64,000 nucleotides of DNA from M3007 sp046160625 (lineage in GTDB: Bacteria > Bacteroidota > Bacteroidia > Chitinophagales > Saprospiraceae), in assembly GCA_046160625.1 (NCBI GenBank), contig JBJXGZ010000005.1, forward strand, positions 62,001 through 126,000, in the 5' to 3' direction. The position numbers were made by a program, and so were the translations under genes. Positions 32,501 to 37,808 of the stretch are shown here, piece by piece. Under the pieces are notes generated by a model that worked only from the letters and a program-made list of their open reading frames with translations, did not search any database and was not told where the DNA came from. Every line of letters starts with the position of its first letter. Within the stretch, counting starts at the first letter, position 1.

Positions 32501-33012
32501 GAAAAGAGCCCGGCCCAACCCTCCCCCGATGGGGAAGGAGTGTTGACAAACAACAAGTTGCGCCGATCTGGCAAAGGCGAAAGCCAGGTGCGGCACACGT
32601 ACAAATCCTGCCAGCCATCGGCATTGATGTCCACAACGGTAACGCCCGTTTTGAGCCCGCTGAACTTCGACACGCCCGTTTTGTCAGAAATGTCTTCAAA
32701 TTTTAATCCGCCCTTGTTCAAATACAGCCTACACCCTTGAAGGCGGGCAGTAAAAAAAAGGTCTTGCAAGCCGTCGTTATTCACATCAATAACCGCCACG
32801 CCACCACCGTTATAAATATATGGATCAGCGATGAAATTATAGCGGAATTCTTCCTGAACGGTAGGGATAAAATCAATACCCGTGTGCTCAGAAGGGAGGA
32901 GTTCAAACTTTGTACTGGGGGGAATGTCAGGTTTATCTTCTTTGCCAGGCTTTAAGCGTGGGTCAGAGGAGCAGGCAGATAATAGCAAGATACAGGGTAG
33001 GAGCAATTTCAT
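29551..33012 (-). CDS. FG-GAP/VCBS repeat lipoprotein, CRTAC1-like
   Basis: 1153 residues. The signal peptide ends in a lipobox (CILLLSAC). The body has repeated FG-GAP/VCBS calcium-binding loops of the DxNxDGxxD type (VIDVNNDGLQDLFF, FDYDLDGDLDCYV, ADFNDDGWPDLFVGND, ADLDNDGDLDLITNN, DVNGDGAEDVFIGG, DADGDGDLDLYVVSGG and more), giving two propellers, and an ASPIC/UnbV unit near 560-610 (GIGAKVRVWAGGKQVFSQEM). Such proteins occur on the surface next to SusC/D systems. Four in-frame inserts made of palindromic repeats break the conserved pattern: about NTPSPSGEGWAG, QYVAHLHGVPHL, VAHLQGMPHF and VSSPSKAAGRG. The frame stays open, so the protein is probably made with these inserts exposed as loops. 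Confidence 0.88.
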   Translation of the reverse strand: MKLLLPCILLLSACSSDPRLKPGKEDKPDIPPSTKFELLPSEHTGIDFIPTVQEEFRYNFIADPYIYNGGGVAVIDVNNDGLQDLFFTARLQGCRLYLNKGGLKFEDISDKTGVSKFSGLKTGVTVVDINADGWQDLYVCRTWLSPLPDRRNLLFVNTPSPSGEGWAGLFSEQAGAYGLDDLSASQHANFFDYDLDGDLDCYVLNHPVDFKNMNNLDYTAGPARSQAPKDEFESDRLLKNEGGKFIDVSEKAGIRNRAFGLSTIAADFNDDGWPDLFVGNDFVMPDFLYINNGKGSFSDKADTYFRHTSNHTMGADFADLNRDGLADLVTLDMLASNGPRRQRLMSTMSLERDRQMQQRGYGRQAMRNVLQIADGNGGFSEIGELSNIAATDWSWAPLMADFDNDGWRDLFITSGVKRDLNDLDFFLYTADSINRTGGISKGRFPNFEDYVGLMPSAPSHNYLFQNMGASQYVAHLHGVPHLTDVSEASGLGKPGFSNGAAYADLDNDGDLDLITNNLESPPGIYENKATGFNQHHWLQIKCKGTAQNPFGIGAKVRVWAGGKQVFSQEMTNVRGFYSSVEAIFQIGLGAEKTVDKIEVDWQERRFQILKNVPVNQRIVLKIEDAQSGRCPKELLVYKPLFEVVAGSFGLDFKHTENPFEDFDREKLLPYRLSRTGPRISTGDVNGDGAEDVFIGGASGQAGGVFLQKSVAHLQGMPHFERSPQPALEPDKGCEDTASAFFDADGDGDLDLYVVSGGNEQPANSPLYQDRLYLNDGKGTLTPAVQAIPTETQSGSCVAVYDFDGDGQKDLFVGGRSMPGRFPEPAESMVLKNVEGIFKNVTESVAPDFQKMGMVTDIQFGDLDGDGKPEMVVGGDWMALAVFKFETGNDGVTRILSVTQHGLENTTGWWRCLTLNDLDGDGDLDLVAGNWGLNSPYHASEAAPLRLFASDYDQNGSLDPLLCTPWEGAYYPVAQRDLLASQIPVVKKKFPRHTPYSNATAVDVFSEKDLLGGICLEAKTLETQWFENVSSPSKAAGRGAVRFIAHKLPLETQTGPVSRILAADFTGDGKTDLVLAGNDYGADAQTYRQDASNGCFLKGDGKGGFNFVPNIATGFWASEEARDMSLVRLKSGKNVLVLSCNNSQIRAFWAISRQ
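29897..29927. repeat. in-frame C/G-rich palindromic insert in the FG-GAP gene
   Basis: Arms CCTCCCC (29902-29908) and GGGGAGG (29921-29927) around a 12-nt loop. On the coding (minus) strand it encodes roughly SSPSKAAGRGAVR where relatives continue from WFEN to a short loop before the conserved AHKLPLE. Confidence 0.6.
30857..30890. repeat. in-frame palindrome, GTGGCACACC family, copy 1
   Basis: AAAGTGTGGCATACCTT is followed by its reverse complement with one mismatch. On the coding strand it gives VAHLQGMPHF inside the FG-GAP gene, between FLQKS and ERSPQPALE. Same family as 31569-31598 and 48267-48297. Confidence 0.8.
31569..31598. repeat. in-frame palindrome, GTGGCACACC family, copy 2
   Basis: ATGTGGCACTCC and GGTGTGCCACAT pair with one mismatch. 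On the coding strand it gives YVAHLHGVPHL between the conserved YLFQNMG and TDVSEASGL of the FG-GAP gene. Confidence 0.8.
32515..32540. repeat. in-frame C/G-rich palindromic insert in the FG-GAP gene, second copy
   Basis: CTCCCCCGAT and GGGGAAGGAG form an imperfect hairpin. On the coding strand it encodes TPSPSGEGW within RRNLLFVN...FSEQAGAYG, where relatives have a short loop. Confidence 0.6.
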
Positions 33013-33085
33013 GTGCGCTGGATTGTGGCGTGAAAATAGGATAGTACCCGCTAATACTAGTTTTCAGTTTTTTTTAAAGATGCAC

Positions 33086-33131
33086 TTGTTTTTACTAAAC
33101 AATGTTCAGTAACTTTGCGTTGTTTAGTAAA
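33086..33131 (+). promoter_or_regulatory. tetR promoter with TetR operator
   Basis: TTACTAAACAATGTTCAGTAA at 33092-33112 is a 21-bp near-perfect palindrome (symmetry mismatch only at positions 6/16 and the centre). It overlaps a promoter: TTG at 33086-33088 and TAACTTTG at 33110-33117, a TAnnTTTG -7 element. The left half TTTACTAAACAA is also repeated in reverse at 33120-33131. A similar site precedes the tolC gene, so this is a good candidate for an autoregulatory operator. Confidence 0.7.
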
Positions 33132-33137
33132 AGATAC

Positions 33138-33749
33138 ATGAGCATCGCAACCAGAAAAGAACGGGAAAAGGCAGAAATGCGCACACTCATCTTGAGTGCA
33201 GCGCACGATATTTTCAAGGAAAACGGCTACGACGGACTCAATATCCGCAGCATCGCCGAGCGTATCGAATACAGCCCGGCTACCATTTACCTCTATTACA
33301 AAGACAAAAACGAGATATTCTTCGCACTTCAATACGAGGCGGCGGCGGCAAAGCGTGACCACCTTTTGCCAGCACTCGCCATCAAAGATCCCTGGCAGCG
33401 GCTTGTCGAATTCGGCAGGTTGTACGTGGATTTTGGCCTTAAGCACCCTGATTGGTATGATCTGCTGTTCTTAACCCGTGCACCGATGGAACACATTGAA
33501 AATCAGGAGTGTTGGTCACTCGGCCTGGCAACCCATGCGTTCTTTGTGGAAACGGTGCAGGCTTGTGTGGAGGCACGTTACTTTAAAAGTACGGATACGG
33601 CCACTATTGCCTACACGCTTTGGTGCCATGCGCACGGCCTGGTGTCACTATTCGTACGCGAACGGATGCGTATGTACCCCCAAGAGCAAAGAGAGGATTT
33701 GGCAAAAAAATCGTTTGCAATGATGGTGAAAATGGCGGAGAGCCTTTGA
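33138..33749 (+). CDS. TetR/AcrR-family repressor of the efflux operon
   Basis: 203 residues from ATG 33138; the longer frame from 33102 starts inside the operator. The N-terminal HTH domain reads LILSAAHDIFKENGYDGLNIRSIAERIEYSPATIYLYYKDKNEIFFAL, a full TetR_N motif. The C-terminal domain (WQRLVEFGRLYVDFGLKHPDWYDLLFL...HGLVSLFVRERM) resembles the WHG/TetR_C type that senses hydrophobic compounds. Gene order TetR then TolC, adaptor and RND pump is a common arrangement in Bacteroidota. Matching 21-bp palindromes in front of this gene and of tolC support repression of both. Signal molecule unknown. Confidence 0.92.
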   Translation: MSIATRKEREKAEMRTLILSAAHDIFKENGYDGLNIRSIAERIEYSPATIYLYYKDKNEIFFALQYEAAAAKRDHLLPALAIKDPWQRLVEFGRLYVDFGLKHPDWYDLLFLTRAPMEHIENQECWSLGLATHAFFVETVQACVEARYFKSTDTATIAYTLWCHAHGLVSLFVRERMRMYPQEQREDLAKKSFAMMVKMAESL

Positions 33750-33839
33750 AGTATAGGTTTGAACCATTCAAATCTTTAATCCGACCATTCAGCATTTTTC
33801 CCTATGGCAGCTATTAGTAGTTGCATTTTTTTTACAACA

Positions 33840-33860
33840 TTACTAAACACCGTTCAGAAA
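33840..33860 (+). promoter_or_regulatory. second TetR operator, before tolC
   Basis: TTACTAAACACCGTTCAGAAA matches the tetR operator at 17 of 21 positions, including the TTACTAAACA half and GTTCAG. It lies 44 nt before the ATG of the TolC gene. An obvious -7 element is not seen next to it. Confidence 0.65.
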
Positions 33861-33903
33861 GTAAAGCCCGTTTTTAGACAATTTATCCCTCTACCTTTCA
33901 GAT

Positions 33904-35301
33904 ATGAACAAATGTCTTCTTTTTTTTACCCGCCGAAGCCTTGGCGTAGGAGGGCTTCTTTACTTATCACTACTTCTACCAGCACACACATGGGGGCAAT
34001 CCGCAGTACTTGACGCTTATATTCAAGAAGGCCTAAGCGCCAACCTTGGCTTAAAACAACAAAGCTTTGGCATTGCCAAACAACAGGAGGCGCTGCGTCA
34101 ATCAAAGGGATTGGGCAAACCAACGCTCAGCTTCGACGCTAACTACACCGTGGCGGCGGGTGGGCGTAAAATTGACTTCCCGATTGGCGATTTGCTCAAC
34201 CCGGTGTACGATGGTCTCTATCAAATACAGACCATGGACCCGACGGCCAAATCGCCACTCCAGTTGGAGAACCAAGCAGTGCAATTCCTGCCCCATAATT
34301 TTCATGAAACGAAATTCAGCGTTGCCTACCCGATTTTCAATTCCGACTTGAAATACAACCGGCAGATTCAGGCGCATTTGCTGGAAAGCAAGTCGGCAGA
34401 AAAAGCCACTGCCGAGCACGAACTCCGCTACCAAATCACCGAAGCCTACCTGAACTATCTTCGGGTATTGGAAGCCGAGAAAATATGGCTCAACGCTAAA
34501 ACTGTCTTGACAGAACTCCGCCGTTTCAACGAAACCCTGGTCAAAAACAACGTGGCTACCCGCGATGTGGTAGCGACGGCAGATTACGAATTGAGCAAGG
34601 CCGACAACGAAATATTCAAATTCAAAAGTCAACAAAATACCGCCCGGGCATATTTCAACTATTTGATCAACAAGGATTTGCAAAGCGAAGTTGTAGCAGA
34701 TACAGCCTTGCTTCGCTCCAGCGTATCGGCCTACGAAGCCGAACAACTGATACAACAGAGTCTCGCAAATCGCCCGGAATTTGCTGCACTTCAAGCCGGA
34801 CAGCAAGCCGCCGAAACCGATGTGCGTCGCAACGCGGCCAATTCGAAACTCCCCGATTTTTACCTCGGTGCGCAGTTTGGTTTTCAGGGTTTTGGCTACA
34901 CTTTCAATAAGGAGCAAGCCTTCGCACTGGCACAAGTGGGGCTGACCTACGATCTCTTCGACGGCGGTATCCGCAAGAGCAAAACGGAGGAGGCGCGGAT
35001 ACAGGCCCAGGCCCTGCGCAACCAAACGGAACAGGTCCAACAACAAGTAGCGCTGCAAGTCATATCAGCTTGGAACGAGTTAGAATCTGCCCAAAATTCC
35101 TTTCGCACTGCCCAAATTGGCCTCCGCGCAGCAGAAGAAACCTTCCGAATCGTGAACAACAAATACCGCGCTAATCAGGTGCTGCTCCTCGAATTTCTCG
35201 ATGCTCAAAACCGGGTGACCACAGCCAAGTTGCAGCAGTTGCTGGCCTGGTCGGAAGTACTGGTAAAGGAAGCGGCGCTGCGGAAAGCGGCAGGGCTGTA
35301 G
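33904..35301 (+). CDS. TolC-family outer membrane efflux protein
   Basis: 465 residues. The signal peptide is unusual: MNKCLLFF, then TRRSLGVGG encoded by a dispersed repeat (33929-33954), then the hydrophobic LLYLSLLLPAHTWG. The mature part begins AYIQEGLSANLGLKQQ and has the two TolC repeats with long coiled helices (LRYQITEAYLNYLRVLEAEKIWLNAKTVL; QQVALQVISAWNELESAQNSFRTAQIGLRAAEETFRIVNNKYRANQVLLLEFLDAQNRV). It should form the outer membrane exit duct for the pump encoded downstream. Its stop codon lies in the arm of a 23-bp inverted repeat. Confidence 0.93.
   Translation: MNKCLLFFTRRSLGVGGLLYLSLLLPAHTWGQSAVLDAYIQEGLSANLGLKQQSFGIAKQQEALRQSKGLGKPTLSFDANYTVAAGGRKIDFPIGDLLNPVYDGLYQIQTMDPTAKSPLQLENQAVQFLPHNFHETKFSVAYPIFNSDLKYNRQIQAHLLESKSAEKATAEHELRYQITEAYLNYLRVLEAEKIWLNAKTVLTELRRFNETLVKNNVATRDVVATADYELSKADNEIFKFKSQQNTARAYFNYLINKDLQSEVVADTALLRSSVSAYEAEQLIQQSLANRPEFAALQAGQQAAETDVRRNAANSKLPDFYLGAQFGFQGFGYTFNKEQAFALAQVGLTYDLFDGGIRKSKTEEARIQAQALRNQTEQVQQQVALQVISAWNELESAQNSFRTAQIGLRAAEETFRIVNNKYRANQVLLLEFLDAQNRVTTAKLQQLLAWSEVLVKEAALRKAAGL
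33929..33954. repeat. in-frame dispersed repeat in the TolC signal peptide
   Basis: CGCCGAAGCCTTGGCGTAGG matches, with four changes, the reverse complement of the core of the element at 45640-45664 (CCGCCGTAGCTTTAGCGAAG). It encodes RRSLGVGG between the start and the hydrophobic core of the signal peptide. Confidence 0.6.
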
Positions 35302-35402
35302 CCCGGAACGCTGTTCCGGTATCACCCTGATAATCAAATTACTGGGACGGATTTCCAGTATCATATTGACACTCAAACCACCGGAACAGCGTTCCGGGCT
35401 AC
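35298..35402. repeat. perfect 23-bp inverted repeat, GGAACGCTGTTCC family
   Basis: Arms 35298-35320 and 35380-35402 are exact reverse complements, 59 nt apart. The left arm contains the tolC stop codon and the right arm ends 4 nt before the next ATG. The same core recurs at 35918-35968 and inside the GH36 gene at 46987-47030. Confidence 0.85.
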
Positions 35403-35406
35403 CTAT

Positions 35407-35943
35407 ATGAACAAGCAAACAATCTTAGAGCAACTCGACATCCACCACGCCGAATTTCGGCACCTCATTCGGTCACTCAGCGAAACCGAATACTTGGCCG
35501 CCCCTGTCGGGAAATGGAACGCCGGGCAACAACTCGACCATATTTGTCGGAGCGTAGGGCCTGTTAATCTGGCCTTTGGCCTGCCCGGTTTTTTGCTTCG
35601 GTTGCTGTTCGGCAAAGCCAATCGGCCTTCCCGGACGTATGAGGGTTTGGTAGAAAAATACAAGATAAAATTGGCAGCAGGCGGTCGCGCCAACGGTCGG
35701 TTTATACCGCCGCTCGCTGATTGTGTCAAACGTGAAAAGTTGTTGCGAAAATTAGAGCGATTGGTTTCAACACTGAGAAAAAAAGTTGAAGAAACCGGTG
35801 ACAATCAAATGGATACGCTGATACTACCGCATCCGCTTTTGGGGAAATTGACCCTTCGGGAAATGCTCTATTTTACCATTTACCATGTGCAACATCATCA
35901 AAATCTGGTGTTAAGTAACCTGGAACGCTGTTCCGGGAGATAA
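35407..35943 (+). CDS. DinB-like (DUF1569) protein
   Basis: 178 residues. The DinB-type four-helix fold is suggested by LEQLDIHHAEFRHLIRSLSE, VGKWNAGQQLDHICRS with the first metal-binding His, and the C-terminal LTLREMLYFTIYHVQHHQNLV with the His pair of the putative metal site. DinB relatives include thiol-dependent transferases and proteins of unknown role. The C-terminus NLERCSGR is encoded by the left arm of a palindromic element, so the end of the protein is repeat-derived. It sits inside the efflux operon between tolC and the adaptor gene, in the same direction, but has no clear link to efflux. Confidence 0.8.
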   Translation: MNKQTILEQLDIHHAEFRHLIRSLSETEYLAAPVGKWNAGQQLDHICRSVGPVNLAFGLPGFLLRLLFGKANRPSRTYEGLVEKYKIKLAAGGRANGRFIPPLADCVKREKLLRKLERLVSTLRKKVEETGDNQMDTLILPHPLLGKLTLREMLYFTIYHVQHHQNLVLSNLERCSGR

Positions 35944-35968
35944 AAGACCCGGAACAGCGTTCCGGGGT
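35918..35968. repeat. inverted repeat, GGAACGCTGTTCC family, second site
   Basis: Arms about 35918-35937 and 35948-35968 pair with one or two mismatches. The left arm codes for the last residues and stop of the DinB-like gene; the right arm ends 20 nt before the adaptor ATG. Confidence 0.8.
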
Positions 35969-35987
35969 ACATTAAATCGCTTTCGAC

Positions 35988-37070
35988 ATGAAATATCCAG
36001 CACTCAAAACCATTGCCATTCCAGTCCTTCTTTCCGCAGTAGCCATTGTTGGCTTATGTGCCTTATTGGGGGGCTGCGGCAATACATCTACGGATGCCGC
36101 TACACCGGTCATTTCGGACGAATCCATTCCGGTTCATACTGCACCGGTGCAGCAAAAAACCGTGACCTTACCCATTCATGCCAGCGGTATCCTGACCTCC
36201 TCGGCGGAACAGCGCCTGTCTTTCAAAATCGGGGGCATCATTCGCAAAATCTATGTGGACGAGGGTGATGTGGTGCGCCCCGGCCAATTGCTTGCCGTGC
36301 TGGACAAGACCGAAATTGACGCACAGGTAAACCAGGCACAGCAAGGATTGATGAAGGCAGAACGCGATTTGGGGCGTGTGGAGGGTCTGTACCGCGACAG
36401 CAGCGCGACCCTTGAACTCCTCCAAAATGCCACCACTGGTCGCGACGTAGCAAAGGAAACCGCTCGAATTGCCACTTTCAACCAGCAATACGCCGAAATA
36501 CGTGCCACGCGCGGTGGTAAAATCATCAAGAAACTTGTGAATGAAGGCGAAATAACTGGCCCAGGAATGCCAGCATTTGTATTGTTTGAAACAGGGGCAA
36601 ACGATTGGGTGGTAAAGATCAACGTGAGCGACCGCGATTGGGCGCGGCTAAACCTTGGCATGGCTTCCCAAGTCACGATGGATGCTTATGAAGGAACCCT
36701 CTTCAAGGGCAAAGTTAGCGATCTCGCCCCTGCAGCCGACCCCGCCAGCGGACTCTATCCTGTGGAAATTCGCATCCAGCCGCAAGGCAAACGCTTCGCG
36801 CCGGGTTTGTTTGCTCAGGTGGACATTACACCTTCACAATCAAGGCCGTATGTGGTAATTCCCGTAGAAGCCATCGTGGAAGGCGATGGCCAACAGGCCT
36901 ATGTTTTTGCCTTGCAGCCGGATGGTGTGAGCGTGAAAAAAATGCCTGTCCGGGTAGCGTTTATGGAAGGGGCACAGGCCGTTATCGCTACGGGGCTGGA
37001 AGGTGTAACGGAGGTGGTGACGAGTGGTGCGCCGTATTTGAGCGAGAAGAAGAAGGTGAGGAAGATGTAG
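35988..37070 (+). CDS. RND efflux periplasmic adaptor (HlyD/AcrA family)
   Basis: 360 residues. The N-terminal hydrophobic stretch ends in a lipobox-like LLGGC, so it is probably a lipoprotein. The family order is visible: barrel-sandwich half with GGIIRKIYVDEGDVVRPGQLLAVLDKTEIDAQVNQAQQGL, a short helical hairpin, the second lipoyl half (RATRGGKIIKKLVNEGEITGPG), the beta-barrel (VVKINVSDRDWARLNLGMASQVTMDAYEG) and the membrane-proximal domain (YVVIPVEAIVEGDGQQAYVF). It links the inner membrane pump to TolC. The pump gene is 739 nt downstream, split off by a reverse-oriented two-gene insertion, so adaptor and pump may no longer share one transcript. Confidence 0.93.
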   Translation: MKYPALKTIAIPVLLSAVAIVGLCALLGGCGNTSTDAATPVISDESIPVHTAPVQQKTVTLPIHASGILTSSAEQRLSFKIGGIIRKIYVDEGDVVRPGQLLAVLDKTEIDAQVNQAQQGLMKAERDLGRVEGLYRDSSATLELLQNATTGRDVAKETARIATFNQQYAEIRATRGGKIIKKLVNEGEITGPGMPAFVLFETGANDWVVKINVSDRDWARLNLGMASQVTMDAYEGTLFKGKVSDLAPAADPASGLYPVEIRIQPQGKRFAPGLFAQVDITPSQSRPYVVIPVEAIVEGDGQQAYVFALQPDGVSVKKMPVRVAFMEGAQAVIATGLEGVTEVVTSGAPYLSEKKKVRKM

Positions 37071-37075
37071 GGGGC

Positions 37076-37291
37076 TTAAGCCGCGAGGGCTACAGGGAAT
37101 TGGACGCCTACTTCATTAGCAAGTATTTCAATAAGCTCGTCCTCATACCTGCGTTTTAATTCGAGGTATTGTTGGACAGCAGAAAGGCCTTTTTGTCCCC
37201 GTTCCTGATGGAAAGCGATTGCATGATTTGTGCTGCTTATTAAGTCAAGCAAACGAAAAACCCGTAGTTTGATGTCATCAAGTGAATTCAT
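37076..37291 (-). CDS. Small helical protein paired with a nucleotidyltransferase-like gene
   Basis: 71 residues from ATG 37291 (TTG 37297 would add two). No signal peptide. It is predicted to be all-helical (LRVFRLLDLISSTNHAIAFHQ, SAVQQYLELKRRYEDELIEILANEVGV) and matches no family I can name. It starts 2 nt after the stop of the nucleotidyltransferase-like gene, so the two are co-translated. Its stop is 6 nt from the stop of the convergent adaptor gene. By size and context it could be an antitoxin-like or regulatory partner. Confidence 0.6.
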   Translation of the reverse strand: MNSLDDIKLRVFRLLDLISSTNHAIAFHQERGQKGLSAVQQYLELKRRYEDELIEILANEVGVQFPVALAA

Positions 37292-37293
37292 AA

Positions 37294-37737
37294 TCAAAAA
37301 TTGAGTTGGACAAATCCCTTGTTACGAAAGGCTCGGTCAAAACCAAAAAATCCTTGCCACCTGAGTTTGTCAAAGACAGTCAATGAGTAATCGGAGTGTT
37401 CTTCAGGAAAATCTTCAACTATGAACATATCCAATTGTGGTTCAAATCGCTCCTGCAAATTAAGCCGCTGTTCATCAATCAGCTTATAGGTTCGATAATT
37501 AACAAAAACCACCAAATCAATATCCTTTGGGACACGCTTTTTTGTCACGAAACTCCCATCTACCCAAATGTAAAATGTCCCTGCTCCAAGGTTTTTCAGA
37601 TCAAGCACCAAATCTGTAAGTAAACGAAAAAGTTTCTCTCGCTCAGTATCAATAACAAAGGTACGCTCAAAATCTTCAAGACTCAAAACGTGCGTCTCGT
37701 AAGGTGTCAAGTAGCCGAAGTCATCAAATTGAAGCAT
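37294..37737 (-). CDS. DUF6932-like nucleotidyltransferase-fold protein
   Basis: 147 residues. The motif WVDGSFVTKKRVPKDIDLVVFV matches the G-S-x10-D-x-D core of nucleotidyltransferase (MNT-like) folds as seen in DUF6932 proteins; a third acidic position may lie in QLDMFIVEDFPEE. Relatives occur in stand-alone or toxin-antitoxin-like pairs in mobile contexts. It forms a two-gene unit with the small helical gene and is inserted, in reverse, between the adaptor and pump genes of an RND operon. Substrate unknown; nucleotidyl transfer is inferred from the motif only. Confidence 0.7.
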   Translation of the reverse strand: MLQFDDFGYLTPYETHVLSLEDFERTFVIDTEREKLFRLLTDLVLDLKNLGAGTFYIWVDGSFVTKKRVPKDIDLVVFVNYRTYKLIDEQRLNLQERFEPQLDMFIVEDFPEEHSDYSLTVFDKLRWQGFFGFDRAFRNKGFVQLNF

Positions 37738-37808
37738 AAAGGGATGACAAAACTACAGAAAACCAATGATCCAATCAACTGCCTATTATTTATCATTCAT
37801 CCTTTGAA

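Noticed and set aside
33102..33137. Longer TetR start at 33102
   Set aside because: It would begin inside the palindromic operator and before the transcription start given by the -7 element; the Met at 33138 starts the usual TetR N-terminus.
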